Origin: Bacteroides congonensis | Lineage (GTDB): Bacteria > Bacteroidota > Bacteroidia > Bacteroidales > Bacteroidaceae | Reading direction: 5' to 3' | NCBI RefSeq assembly: GCF_900130125.1 | Contig: NZ_FQXY01000008.1 | Location: 1 to 64,000, forward strand | DNA length: 64,000 bases | Shown: positions 42,842-52,750 of the stretch, piece after piece | Position numbering within the stretch: the first letter of the stretch is position 1 | How the letters are laid out: each line of letters opens with the position of its first letter | Program-made: the position numbers and the translations under genes | Notes under the pieces: generated by a model | Databases searched by the model: none | Seen by the model: the letters and a program-made list of their open reading frames with translations, nothing else | Told to the model about the DNA's origin: nothing

Positions 42842-45800
42842 ATGAAAGTGAAATATGCATTGGTGCTATTATCTTTATTGATAAGTAGTATGGAATTGTT
42901 CGCACAAGAGGTCATAGATCTAAAAGGTTGCGTATATGATGAACAAAAAACGCCTGTACCGGGTGCTGCAGTTTATCTGAAAGACAGACCAGGAGTTGGT
43001 GTCTCAACAGATATTGATGGTGAATTCTCTATAAAAGCAACAATTGGGGATATGCTTGTAGTTTCTTTTATTGGTTATAAGACTCAAGAAAAATTGATTA
43101 CTAAACAAGAAAAACTAATAATTACTTTATCTCCTGAGACAGAAGAACTAGAAGAGGTTGTAATAACGGGGCTGGGTACTTCGCAAAGGAAAGTGAGTTT
43201 AGTAGGAGCAATAACAAATGTAGATATGAACCAAATTAAAGCACCGTCTGCATCTATTAATAATATGTTGGGAGGACGTGTCGCTGGTATCATTTCTCAA
43301 CAATATAGCGGAGAACCAGGTAAGAATGTTTCGGAGTTTTGGGTGCGAGGAATTGGTACTTTTGGGGCGAATAGCGGTGCTTTGGTTTTAATTGATGGCT
43401 TGGAAGGTGATCTTTCAATGGTTGATCCTGCTGATGTTGAGAGTTTTTCTATTTTAAAGGATGCATCCGCAACGGCTGTATATGGTGTAAGAGGTGCTAA
43501 TGGAGTGGTTTTAATCACAACAAAAAGGGGTACAACAGAGAAACTTCAAGTTACAGCTCGTGCAAATTTTACAATATCGAAATTAACTCGAATGCCTGAA
43601 TATTTACAAGCATATGAGTATGCTCAGTTAGCAAATGAGGCAAAAATTGTGCGCGGAGATCTTCCATTATATGATGATATTGCTTTATATACGATAAAGC
43701 ATCAATTGGATCCAGATCTTTATCCTGATGTGAACTGGAGAGACGAGACTTTGAATAAAACGTCTTTTAAACATACTTATTATGCAAGTGCTAGAGGTGG
43801 AGGTAGTGTAGCTAAATATTTTTTAAGTCTGGGGATGTCAAAAGAAGATGCTGCCTATAAAATAGATAAAAACAGTAAATATAACAAAGGATTAGGTTAT
43901 AATAAATTTACTTATCGCTCTAATATAGATATGAATCTTACAAAAACAACAAATTTGTATTTTGGAATGGAGGGATGGTTTACTGTTAATAAAGAACCAG
44001 GTAATTCAGAACAAAATGCAACAGATGCAGTGTGGAATGCTCAAGCATTACTAACTCCATTAACTATTCCAACTAAATACTCTACAGGACAGTTACCTTC
44101 GTATGGGACTCTTAATGCATATTCACCATATGTGATGATTAATCATACCGGTAAAAAACAAACTGAAAATAGTAATAATCAGATAACACTTGCTTTAAAT
44201 CAAGATCTTTCTTTTATAACAAAAGGACTGAAAATACGTGCACAGGGTGCTATAACAAGAAATACCAATTATTCAGAACGTCGTTATGTATTGCCAGAAA
44301 TGTATTATGCAACTGGACGATATGCGAATGGACAACTTCAGTTGGTAAAAAAACAAGATGAAGTAAAAGCTCAATTTTCTAATTATCAGAATCAGTATTC
44401 AAAGTACCATTTTGAATCAACACTTAATTACGAACGTTTGTTTGGAACAGATCATCGTTTTTCAGCTTTGGTATATTATTATATGAGTTCGGAAAAAAAT
44501 TTACAAGATATAGCTAATGCTGATTCAAATTTTAAAACAATGGCTGCGATACCTAAGCGTTATCAGGGAGTTTCGAGCAGAGTGACATATGGGTTTAGAG
44601 ATACTTATCTAATGGACTTAAACTTTGGATATACAGGTTCTGAAAACTTTCAACCGGGGAAACAATTCGGTTTTTTCCCTTCATTTGCTTTTGGCTGGAT
44701 TCCGACTCAATATGACATAGTGAAAGAAAAATTTCCTTGGCTGGATCATTTGAAACTCCGAGGTTCATATGGACTTGTAGGAAATGATAGGATAACGGAT
44801 AAAAGGTTTCCTTATTTGACGATTGTAAATAGTGGAGCACCTCTCGGTTGGGGAGGAAATGTTGGAGGAGGTATTTCAGAATCTGTAATTGGAGCTGATA
44901 ACTTGGAGTGGGAGAAATCAAAAAAACTAGACATTGGAATCGAAGGAAAATTGTTTAATAATAAAATCGATTTTGTCATGGACTATTTTTGGGATAAACG
45001 TGAAGGTATTTTCCAACAAAGGGCGCAAATTCCTAATTTTGTAGGATTGGTTAGTCTTCCATATGGTAATGTTGGTCAAATGAAAAGTTGGGGAGCCGAT
45101 GGAAATATTTCATATACTCAACAGATCAACAAAGATATGTCTTTTGTTATTAGAGGAAATTTCACTTACTCCAAAAACAAGATTGATAATTGGGAACAAA
45201 TAGAGCAGAAATATGCATATCAGAATTTTAGTGGTTGGCCTTATGGTATTCAACGAGGATATATTGCTTTAGGATTATTTAGAGATGAAGCAGATATAAA
45301 TAACAGTCCGATACAAACTTTTGGAAATTATGAGGCAGGGGATATTAAGTATAAAGATGTAAATGGTGATGGAAGAATTGATATAGATGATCAAGTACCT
45401 TTGTCTTACGATAATTATCCTCGGTTAATGTATGGATTTGGTGGAGAATTTAGATATAAAAACTTAACGTTCAATATTCTTTTTAAAGGGATTGGGAAAA
45501 AAGACTTTTTTTATACTTCAGAAGATTCGGGCTTTGGCTATTACCCGTTTTTATATGGGGAAACAGGAAATGTATTGTCTATTGTGGCAAATTCCAGTAA
45601 TAGATGGATACCTGCTTCATATTCGGGTGACCCTTCTACAGAGAACCCCAACGCTAGGTTTCCACGGTTAAGTTATGGAAAGAATAGTAATAATACACAG
45701 AAATCTACATTTTGGAAAGCAAATGGACAATATTTAAGGTTACAAGAGATAAGTGTTGGTTATAATTTGAAACTGAAAGCTTTTTCTAAAATAGGAGTTA

Positions 45801-45946
45801 GTTCTATTGATTTACAGTTAGTTGGACAGGATCTTTATGTTTGGGATAAAATAGGTGGATTATGGGACCCTGAACAGACCACTAAGAATGGTCGAGCTTA
45901 TCCTATTCCTGCAACTTATTCATTACAAATGTATATTAATTTTTAA
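42842..45946 (+). CDS. SusC-type TonB-dependent glycan transporter
   Basis: A 1034-residue outer-membrane transporter. After the signal peptide it has a carboxypeptidase-regulatory-like domain (GCVYDEQKTPVPGAAVYLKD), a TonB-box-like stretch EEVVITGLGT, the SusC plug signature (VLIDGLEGDLSMVDPADVES, then SILKDASATAVYGVRGANG), and a 22-strand-type barrel ending in LQMYINF with a terminal phenylalanine. With SusD it imports the oligosaccharide cut by the surface enzymes, energised by TonB-ExbBD. It begins 33 bp after the NHL gene and ends 10 bp before the susD start. Confidence 0.95.
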   Translation: MKVKYALVLLSLLISSMELFAQEVIDLKGCVYDEQKTPVPGAAVYLKDRPGVGVSTDIDGEFSIKATIGDMLVVSFIGYKTQEKLITKQEKLIITLSPETEELEEVVITGLGTSQRKVSLVGAITNVDMNQIKAPSASINNMLGGRVAGIISQQYSGEPGKNVSEFWVRGIGTFGANSGALVLIDGLEGDLSMVDPADVESFSILKDASATAVYGVRGANGVVLITTKRGTTEKLQVTARANFTISKLTRMPEYLQAYEYAQLANEAKIVRGDLPLYDDIALYTIKHQLDPDLYPDVNWRDETLNKTSFKHTYYASARGGGSVAKYFLSLGMSKEDAAYKIDKNSKYNKGLGYNKFTYRSNIDMNLTKTTNLYFGMEGWFTVNKEPGNSEQNATDAVWNAQALLTPLTIPTKYSTGQLPSYGTLNAYSPYVMINHTGKKQTENSNNQITLALNQDLSFITKGLKIRAQGAITRNTNYSERRYVLPEMYYATGRYANGQLQLVKKQDEVKAQFSNYQNQYSKYHFESTLNYERLFGTDHRFSALVYYYMSSEKNLQDIANADSNFKTMAAIPKRYQGVSSRVTYGFRDTYLMDLNFGYTGSENFQPGKQFGFFPSFAFGWIPTQYDIVKEKFPWLDHLKLRGSYGLVGNDRITDKRFPYLTIVNSGAPLGWGGNVGGGISESVIGADNLEWEKSKKLDIGIEGKLFNNKIDFVMDYFWDKREGIFQQRAQIPNFVGLVSLPYGNVGQMKSWGADGNISYTQQINKDMSFVIRGNFTYSKNKIDNWEQIEQKYAYQNFSGWPYGIQRGYIALGLFRDEADINNSPIQTFGNYEAGDIKYKDVNGDGRIDIDDQVPLSYDNYPRLMYGFGGEFRYKNLTFNILFKGIGKKDFFYTSEDSGFGYYPFLYGETGNVLSIVANSSNRWIPASYSGDPSTENPNARFPRLSYGKNSNNTQKSTFWKANGQYLRLQEISVGYNLKLKAFSKIGVSSIDLQLVGQDLYVWDKIGGLWDPEQTTKNGRAYPIPATYSLQMYINF

Positions 45947-45956
45947 TTGTCAGAAT

Positions 45957-47939
45957 ATGAAAAACAAAATAATAATATTCATACAGTTTGGCATGCTTCT
46001 TTGTATGAGTTCATGTAATTTTCTTAACGTAGAAGACGAGTTTAAAGATATGCTCTCTTATGATTCGGTATTTGCTAATAAAAGAAACGTGGAGAAATAT
46101 TTATGGGCAACAGCAGCCAATTTTCCGGATGAGGGAAAATTGTTTCAATATCCTTACACTCCAGGTCCGTTAGCTAGCGATGAGGCCTTTACTACATTTG
46201 GTAGTGACCAATTTCTAGGTATGGGGTTTGTCTTAGGTGAAATCACTCCTGATAATTCTGGAGGTTTGGGAAATTGGGGAACTATGTATAAGATTATACG
46301 AAAAACAAATTTGATATTTCGTAGAATAGATGAAGCGAAAGATCTAAAAACGACAGAAAAGTTAGAACTTCTTGCTTATACACGTTTTATGAGGGCATAT
46401 GCTTATTATAATTTATTGATGGATTTTGGACCACTTGTCATACTGGGCGATGAAGTCATGGATAATAATGAAACTATAGATTATTATAATGCTCATCGGT
46501 CAACTTATGACGAATCGGTAGAGTATGTGTGTGGAGAACTGGAAGCTGCTGCAGTAAATCTTCCGATCACTGTACCTATTAGTCAGTTTGGACGACCGAC
46601 AAAAGGAGCAGCGTATGGTTTGATTGCACGATTAAGATTGCAACATGCTAGTCCGTTATATAATGGAGGTAGTGTGGCTAAAACGTATTTTGGTTCATGG
46701 AGAAGGAGTGTCGACAATGCATATTATATATCGCAAACGGAGAATGTGGAACGATGGGCATTAGCAGCAGCAGCTTGTGCACGAATTATAGATATGGGAT
46801 TGTATGAACTTCATACAGTAAAAAGTGATATTAATACTCCTAAATTGCCACAAGGTGTGTCAACTGAACCCTTTCCGGCAGGAGCAGGTGGTATAGATCC
46901 ATTCAGATCTTATTCTGATATGTTTACGGGGGAAACTGTCCCACAAACAAACCCAGAATATATTTGGGGAAGAATGTCTAGTAGTATTGTGGATATAACA
47001 AGACATTCTTTTAATGGAGATATTTTAGGAGGTTTCAATGGAATGTGTGTTCCACAAAAAGTGATAGATAAATATAAGATGGTGGATGGACGAAGTATTC
47101 AGAATTCGAGTTCTGAATATCCTTATTCTGAAGATGGAATGACTAATACGGGACGAATGACATTCTCAGGGTATACATTGAATACTGGTATTAGCAATAT
47201 GTATGCTAATCGTGAAATGCGTTTTTATGCTTCTATAGGTTTTTCAAGACGTTATTGGATGGCTAGTTCTACAAGCGATACAAGAAAGAAAAATATAACT
47301 GTCACGTATGATAAAAATGGTAATTCAGGTAGATACAGTAGTGCTAATGTGAAGAATGACTATCCGAGCACAGGTTATGTGATAACGAAATATATTCATG
47401 AATCAGATGCATGGAGTGGTGAGGGAGCACAACGAGTTGCCAAAGGATTTCCGATTATTCGTTATGCAGAAATTCTATTATCTTATGCTGAAGCATTAAA
47501 TAATCTAGGCAATACCTCTTTCACAGTTGTTCTTCCTGACGATTTCGAATATACAGCATATCGAAATCTTGATGAGATAGCAAAATCATTTAATCGGGTT
47601 CGTTATAGAGCTGGGCTTCCAGGACTGACGAATGAAGAATTGCAAGACCCAGTTAAAGTGCAAGAACAGATTATAGACGAACGCATGATAGAATTCTTAT
47701 TTGAGAATCGCAGATACTATGATGTTCGTAGATGGGGAATATATGAAGAGGTGGAAACTGAGCCTATCACGGGGATGGATATAGAATCTGCTGAGCCGGA
47801 ATATTACAATAGAGTTATAGTGAATCATTCACGTGTGCGAAACAGAGTTATTAATAAAAAGATGATTTTTCTGCCTATTTCTAGGACAGAGATAAGAAAA
47901 GTTAAAGATTTGGATCAAAATCCAGGATGGGCAAACTAA
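45957..47939 (+). CDS. SusD-type glycan-binding lipoprotein
   Basis: A 660-residue surface lipoprotein (FGMLLCMSSCNFLNVEDEF). It has the SusD/RagB fold: N-terminal TPR helices (ARFMRAYAYYNLLMDFGPLV), and the closing INKKMIFLPISRTEIRKVKD region. The frame runs back to a GTG at 45855, inside susC, but the ATG at 45957 is followed by a lipoprotein signal, so I use that. It forms a lid on the SusC barrel and binds the incoming glycan. It is followed 11 bp later by the DUF1735-like gene. Confidence 0.95.
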   Translation: MKNKIIIFIQFGMLLCMSSCNFLNVEDEFKDMLSYDSVFANKRNVEKYLWATAANFPDEGKLFQYPYTPGPLASDEAFTTFGSDQFLGMGFVLGEITPDNSGGLGNWGTMYKIIRKTNLIFRRIDEAKDLKTTEKLELLAYTRFMRAYAYYNLLMDFGPLVILGDEVMDNNETIDYYNAHRSTYDESVEYVCGELEAAAVNLPITVPISQFGRPTKGAAYGLIARLRLQHASPLYNGGSVAKTYFGSWRRSVDNAYYISQTENVERWALAAAACARIIDMGLYELHTVKSDINTPKLPQGVSTEPFPAGAGGIDPFRSYSDMFTGETVPQTNPEYIWGRMSSSIVDITRHSFNGDILGGFNGMCVPQKVIDKYKMVDGRSIQNSSSEYPYSEDGMTNTGRMTFSGYTLNTGISNMYANREMRFYASIGFSRRYWMASSTSDTRKKNITVTYDKNGNSGRYSSANVKNDYPSTGYVITKYIHESDAWSGEGAQRVAKGFPIIRYAEILLSYAEALNNLGNTSFTVVLPDDFEYTAYRNLDEIAKSFNRVRYRAGLPGLTNEELQDPVKVQEQIIDERMIEFLFENRRYYDVRRWGIYEEVETEPITGMDIESAEPEYYNRVIVNHSRVRNRVINKKMIFLPISRTEIRKVKDLDQNPGWAN

Positions 47940-47950
47940 AAATATATGAT

Positions 47951-48916
47951 ATGAAAAAAAATATAAAAGTAATGATGGCTTTCGTTTTGGGCCTGTTAAT
48001 GATAGGGTGTGATGAAGATGCCATGTTTAGAGAAGAATTGTATGATAAATATATTTATATTGTTAGCAATGAAGAACAAATACACAATTTATTATTCTCT
48101 TTGAATAAGGATAAGGATATGTGTACTGTTTCTGTAGCGTGCAGTGGTACACAGAAGATAGACAACGATGTCCAAGTTACTCTTGAAAAAGATAAGGACA
48201 TATTAGGCAAATATAATTATAGCAATTTTGATATTAATGAGGAAAAATATGCAAAAGAACTCAAAAACGATAGCTATGAAATGCCACAAATGAACGTGCT
48301 CTTGCGTCACGATGATATTGATCCGTATGCTACATTGCCTATTGTTATAAAGCAGGAAGCTTTGTCCTCACTTTCGCCTGATTCGACTTACTTTATTCCA
48401 CTGAGAATCAAAGATGTGTCTGGATTTCAGATTAAAGAGGAAAAACGAAATGTCCTATGTCGTATTTATACATATAATGAATATGCCAATACGAAAGAGG
48501 CAACCCAATATACAATGAAAGGATATCGTATCATAGGAGATAATTCTTCCTCCATTAGTGGCTCTAAAAATGTTCATCCGATAAATGCTAATTCGGTGAG
48601 AATGTTCGTTGCGAATACTAAGTTTGAGGCAAATGAAAAAATTATAGCTAAAAATGCTGTGACTGTTGAAGTGCAAAAAGATAATTCGATAAAGATGTAT
48701 CCTTACATTCGCGATACTAAAACGCTTGAAGTTCATTTGATGACTCCGCCTAATGATAGTGAAGAGGATTTTATTTATCAAAATGTTTATGAAAAGAAGA
48801 ATGAACGCTTTTTACTATATTATAAATATCGAACAAGAGATAACGAAAATTCTTGGTGGTCGGAATGGATAGTAGTGAAAGAGGCTACTAAGCGATTAAA
48901 TATGCAAACTAAGTAG
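47951..48916 (+). CDS. DUF1735-like surface lipoprotein
   Basis: A 321-residue lipoprotein (AFVLGLLMIGCDEDAMF). The first part (about 30-160) has the strand pattern of DUF1735-type domains found in SusE-position proteins of mannan PULs (VSVACSGTQKIDNDVQVTLE, then LPIVIKQEALSSLSPDSTYF). The rest lacks a clear family. By position, directly after susD, it should be a surface glycan-binding protein. The ATG at 47951 is chosen over one at 47927, which overlaps susD, since it begins a proper signal. Confidence 0.78.
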   Translation: MKKNIKVMMAFVLGLLMIGCDEDAMFREELYDKYIYIVSNEEQIHNLLFSLNKDKDMCTVSVACSGTQKIDNDVQVTLEKDKDILGKYNYSNFDINEEKYAKELKNDSYEMPQMNVLLRHDDIDPYATLPIVIKQEALSSLSPDSTYFIPLRIKDVSGFQIKEEKRNVLCRIYTYNEYANTKEATQYTMKGYRIIGDNSSSISGSKNVHPINANSVRMFVANTKFEANEKIIAKNAVTVEVQKDNSIKMYPYIRDTKTLEVHLMTPPNDSEEDFIYQNVYEKKNERFLLYYKYRTRDNENSWWSEWIVVKEATKRLNMQTK

Positions 48917-48931
48917 TAAAAATGAGTAATT

Positions 48932-50485
48932 ATGAAAAAAGTAATAAAGAAATATTTCTTTTTAGCATTAGCTATTATAATGTATTCGTGTAATGAAGAT
49001 GAAAAGTATGATATATTAGAAAGATACACTCCTGAAACTATAACATCTGACGAAATAGCTCCTGTGCTTAATTTACAGGCACAATATATGGATAGTAATA
49101 GCGAAATAGTACTTGTAACATGGATGAATCCGGAAGATGATTTTTTGTCTAAGGTGGAAATCTCTTGCTGTTCTGCGAATGATAATCTTTTGGGTGAACC
49201 TATTTTGTTGGACGCTGTTTCTACCAAAGTAGGTTCTTATCAGACGTCGCTTTCTGTGGAAGAGAGGGGATATGTAAAGATTGTAGCTATTAATGAAAAA
49301 GGAGTACGCTCGGAAGCCCGTACAGCAGAGATCCTTTCTTCCCAACAGGATTTTGTATATAGAGCAGATTGTTTGATGTCTTCTGTGATTGAATTATTTT
49401 TTGGTGGGAGATATAATGCATGGAATGAGAATTACCCCAATGCAACAGGTCCCTATTGGGATGGCATTGCAGCCGTTTGGGGACAAGGTGCAGCTTATTC
49501 CGGATTTGTTACAATGTATAAGGTCGCAAAGGAAACCAATAATGAGAAACTAAGAGCAAAATATGCAGAAAAGGAAGAAACTTTTCTAAACTCAATAGAC
49601 CTTTTTTTGAATAATGGTAGTGGACGGAAATCTTTTGCTTATGGTACTTATATTGGGCCGAATGATGAGCGTTATTACGATGATAATGTCTGGATTGGCA
49701 TCGAAATGGCCAACTTATATGAACTTACAGGGAATGAAGTTTATTTGCAGCATGCAAATACTGTTTGGAACTTTATTTTGGAAGGGATAGATGACGTGAC
49801 TGGCGGTGGAGTATATTGGAAAGAAGGTGCGGTATCAAAGCATACATGTTCCACTGCCCCGGCAGCTGTAATGGCTCTAAAATTATACCAATTGAGCAAA
49901 AATGAATCATATTTGGAAATAGCAAAGAGCTTGTATTCATACTGTAAAGATGTATTACAAGATCCGAATGACTATTTATTTTATGACAATGTTCGCTTAA
50001 GTGACCCTTCCGATAAGAATTCGGAGCTTAAAGTATCTAAGGATAAATTTACGTATAATTCGGGACAACCAATGTTAGCTGCTGCTATGTTGTATCGGAT
50101 TACAAAAGAAGAACAATTTCTGAAAGATGCCCAAAATATAGCTCAGTCGATTTATAAAAAATGGTTTAAAAACTATCATTCGTCTATACTTGATAGAGAT
50201 ATAATGATATTAAGCGATCCAAACACTTGGTTTAATGCCGTTATGTTCAGGGGATTCGTAGAGCTATATAAAATAGATAAGAACGATGTTTATGTCAAAG
50301 CGGTGAAAAATACCATGGAACATGCTTGGCAAAGCAACTGTAGAAATCGGTTGACTAATCTAATGAGCGACGATTATGCAGGTGATAAGAAAGAAGGTAA
50401 GTGGAATATAAAGACACAAGGTGCTTTTGTTGAAATCTTCTCACTTATTGGGGAATTGGAACAACTTGGATGTTTTCAGGAGTAG
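48932..50485 (+). CDS. GH76 alpha-1,6-mannanase, surface lipoprotein
   Basis: A 517-residue lipoprotein (FFLALAIIMYSCNEDEK). Residues 30-135 form a DUF4959/FN3-like domain (APVLNLQAQYMDSNSEIVLV, then NEKGVRSEARTAEI). The GH76 domain starts near 150 and has ERYYDDNVWIGIEMANLYEL with the catalytic Asp pair, GGGVYWKEGAVSKHTCSTAPA and FTYNSGQPMLAAAMLY. It would cut the alpha-1,6-mannan backbone at the surface into pieces for SusCD. It lies 15 bp after the DUF1735-like gene; the locus thus has a surface and a periplasmic GH76. Confidence 0.92.
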   Translation: MKKVIKKYFFLALAIIMYSCNEDEKYDILERYTPETITSDEIAPVLNLQAQYMDSNSEIVLVTWMNPEDDFLSKVEISCCSANDNLLGEPILLDAVSTKVGSYQTSLSVEERGYVKIVAINEKGVRSEARTAEILSSQQDFVYRADCLMSSVIELFFGGRYNAWNENYPNATGPYWDGIAAVWGQGAAYSGFVTMYKVAKETNNEKLRAKYAEKEETFLNSIDLFLNNGSGRKSFAYGTYIGPNDERYYDDNVWIGIEMANLYELTGNEVYLQHANTVWNFILEGIDDVTGGGVYWKEGAVSKHTCSTAPAAVMALKLYQLSKNESYLEIAKSLYSYCKDVLQDPNDYLFYDNVRLSDPSDKNSELKVSKDKFTYNSGQPMLAAAMLYRITKEEQFLKDAQNIAQSIYKKWFKNYHSSILDRDIMILSDPNTWFNAVMFRGFVELYKIDKNDVYVKAVKNTMEHAWQSNCRNRLTNLMSDDYAGDKKEGKWNIKTQGAFVEIFSLIGELEQLGCFQE

Positions 50486-50581
50486 TTAAATAAATTAGTA
50501 GTAAAATTTTTGTAAGGTTGCTTGGTCTCTCAAAGATAGAATTCTATTTGTGGATTAAGCACCTTGCAAGAAAAAAGAATT

Positions 50582-52750
50582 ATGGAGTATAAATTAAAAG
50601 CTTTTTGTATTAGTGCATTGCTGATTTTATTGCAAGTGAATGAAATATTTGCAGAAAGTGGCTATGAATTGTGGTTACGTTATCACTTAATTGAAGATGT
50701 TGCGTTAAAAAGATATTATCAGATAAAAAACAGTTCGATTGTTTTCACTGCAAGAACGCAAAAACAATTGGTGGCAAAAACAGAACTATATAATGGATTG
50801 AAAGGACTACTTGGTTTTACTATACAAGAAACGCATGATGTAAAGGATAATTGTTTGTTGGTAGGGAACGTGGAGTCTTCTCCGTTAATAACTTCCCTTC
50901 TTTGTGCAAAAGAACTTGATAGTTTGGGAGATGAAGGATATATAATCCGTTCGTTGCAGATTGAGCAAAAAAAAGTGACAGTTGTGGTTGCGCAAAAGGA
51001 TCAAGGGTTGTTGTATGCAATTTTTCATTATTTGAAATTAATTCAAACACATCAATCATTAGATGGGGTGTCTGTCAAAGAAGTTCCCCAAATTAAATAT
51101 AGAGTATTGAATCATTGGGATAACTTAGATGGAACAATTGAAAGAGGATATGCAGGTTATTCTTTATGGGATTGGGAACGTTTGCCTTTCTATCGAAGTC
51201 AACGATGTGTAGATTATGCGAGGGCAAACGCTTCAATAGGTATTAATGGTACTGTATTGAATAATGTGAATGCAAATGCAAAAAGTTTGCGTACAGAGTG
51301 GTTGATAAAAGCTGCAGGGTTGGCTGATTCTTTCCGTCCTTATGGCATTCGGGTATTTCTTACTGCCCGTTTTAGTGCTCCACAGGAAATTGGTAATTTG
51401 GATACATCAGACCCAATGAATCCCAAAGTGAAGCAGTGGTGGAGAAATAAAGTAACAGAAATTTATGAATACATTCCGGATTTTGGTGGTTTTTTGATAA
51501 AGGCAAATTCGGAAGGGCAACCTGGACCGCAAGATTATGGACGTACTCACGCTGAAGGTGCCAATATGATAGCCGAAGCATTGCAACCTTATGGTGGTAT
51601 ACTGTTTTGGCGTGCTTTTGTTTATAAAAATGAGCGGTATGTCGACCGGGTTGTTACTGGATATAATGAGTTTAAACCTCTTGATGGACAATTTAAAGAA
51701 AATGTGTTTTTGCAGACTAAAAATGGACCAATAGATTTTCAGCCACGAGAACCATTTCATCCATTGTTTGGGAAAATGCCCAATACAGCTTTATCTCTTG
51801 AATTTCAAATTACACAAGAAAATCTGGGACATGCAGGGCATTTAGTATATTTAGCACCTTTATTTGAGGAGACATTGCAATCGGATGTTTATGGGGATGG
51901 AAAAGGAAATACAGTATCGAAGATTCTTCAGAATTATCATGAAACTTGTGGAATGTCTGCAATAGCTGGAGTGTCAAATGTAGGAACTGATTTAAATTGG
52001 ACGGGATATTTGTTTGGACAGGCTAATTGGCATGCGTTTGGAAGATTGGCTTGGAATCCGGATTTGACAAGCGAAAAAGTGTCAGAGGAATGGGTGCGTA
52101 TGACATTCTCTAATCGGGAAGATGTAATAGATTCGATAAAAAGAATGATGTTGATTTCACGGGAGGCAGCTGTGAATTATATGATGCCCTTAGGGCTTAA
52201 TCATATTATGAATTTTCATACACACAATGGTCCGGAGCCATGGCATGATGACCCTTTATGGACGGCTTATGATTATCACCAAGTAACAAAAGATAGTATA
52301 GGGGTTGATCGAACAGATAAAGGCAGTAGGGCTACAGGCCAATATCATAAATTGGTTGGAGCATATTTTGAAAATTTAAAAACTTGTCCAGATAGATATT
52401 TACTTTGGTTTCATCGTCTTCCTTGGGAATATAAGATGAAATCGGGACAGACATTATGGAATGAGCTTGTTAATCATTATTATAAGGGTGTAGAAGAGGT
52501 CAGAACCATGCAGAGTATTTGGGCCTCATTAAAGGACGTAATAGATGGAGAACGATTTACGAGCACGGAGAATTTACTTCAGAACCAAGAGCGTGAGGCT
52601 GTTTGGTGGAGAGATGCTTGCTTGCTTTTTTTCAAGGAGTACTCTCAAATGCCTATTCCTGAGGTGTATGAATCGTCTCGTTATTCTTTAGATTATTATA
52701 AGAAGATTCCCTTTCCGTATGATTGGAATAAAACACAAATGTTTAAGTAA
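50582..52750 (+). CDS. GH67 alpha-glucuronidase
   Basis: A 722-residue exported enzyme of family GH67, with signal peptide (AFCISALLILLQVNEIFAES). Family motifs: NHWDNLDGTIERGYAG, LIKANSEGQPGPQDYGRTHA with the acid Glu, KNGPIDFQPREPFHPLFG and LEFQITQENLGH with the base residues. GH67 removes (4-O-methyl-)glucuronic acid from the non-reducing ends of xylo-oligosaccharides. Its presence in a locus otherwise typical for mannan is unusual. A TTG at 50564 in frame is rejected, as the ATG at 50582 begins the signal. Its stop codon overlaps the next start (TAATG). Confidence 0.94.
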   Translation: MEYKLKAFCISALLILLQVNEIFAESGYELWLRYHLIEDVALKRYYQIKNSSIVFTARTQKQLVAKTELYNGLKGLLGFTIQETHDVKDNCLLVGNVESSPLITSLLCAKELDSLGDEGYIIRSLQIEQKKVTVVVAQKDQGLLYAIFHYLKLIQTHQSLDGVSVKEVPQIKYRVLNHWDNLDGTIERGYAGYSLWDWERLPFYRSQRCVDYARANASIGINGTVLNNVNANAKSLRTEWLIKAAGLADSFRPYGIRVFLTARFSAPQEIGNLDTSDPMNPKVKQWWRNKVTEIYEYIPDFGGFLIKANSEGQPGPQDYGRTHAEGANMIAEALQPYGGILFWRAFVYKNERYVDRVVTGYNEFKPLDGQFKENVFLQTKNGPIDFQPREPFHPLFGKMPNTALSLEFQITQENLGHAGHLVYLAPLFEETLQSDVYGDGKGNTVSKILQNYHETCGMSAIAGVSNVGTDLNWTGYLFGQANWHAFGRLAWNPDLTSEKVSEEWVRMTFSNREDVIDSIKRMMLISREAAVNYMMPLGLNHIMNFHTHNGPEPWHDDPLWTAYDYHQVTKDSIGVDRTDKGSRATGQYHKLVGAYFENLKTCPDRYLLWFHRLPWEYKMKSGQTLWNELVNHYYKGVEEVRTMQSIWASLKDVIDGERFTSTENLLQNQEREAVWWRDACLLFFKEYSQMPIPEVYESSRYSLDYYKKIPFPYDWNKTQMFK

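Noticed and set aside
45855..45956. N-terminal extension of SusD from a GTG inside susC
   Set aside because: The lipoprotein signal begins at the ATG 45957; the upstream residues are susC out of frame.
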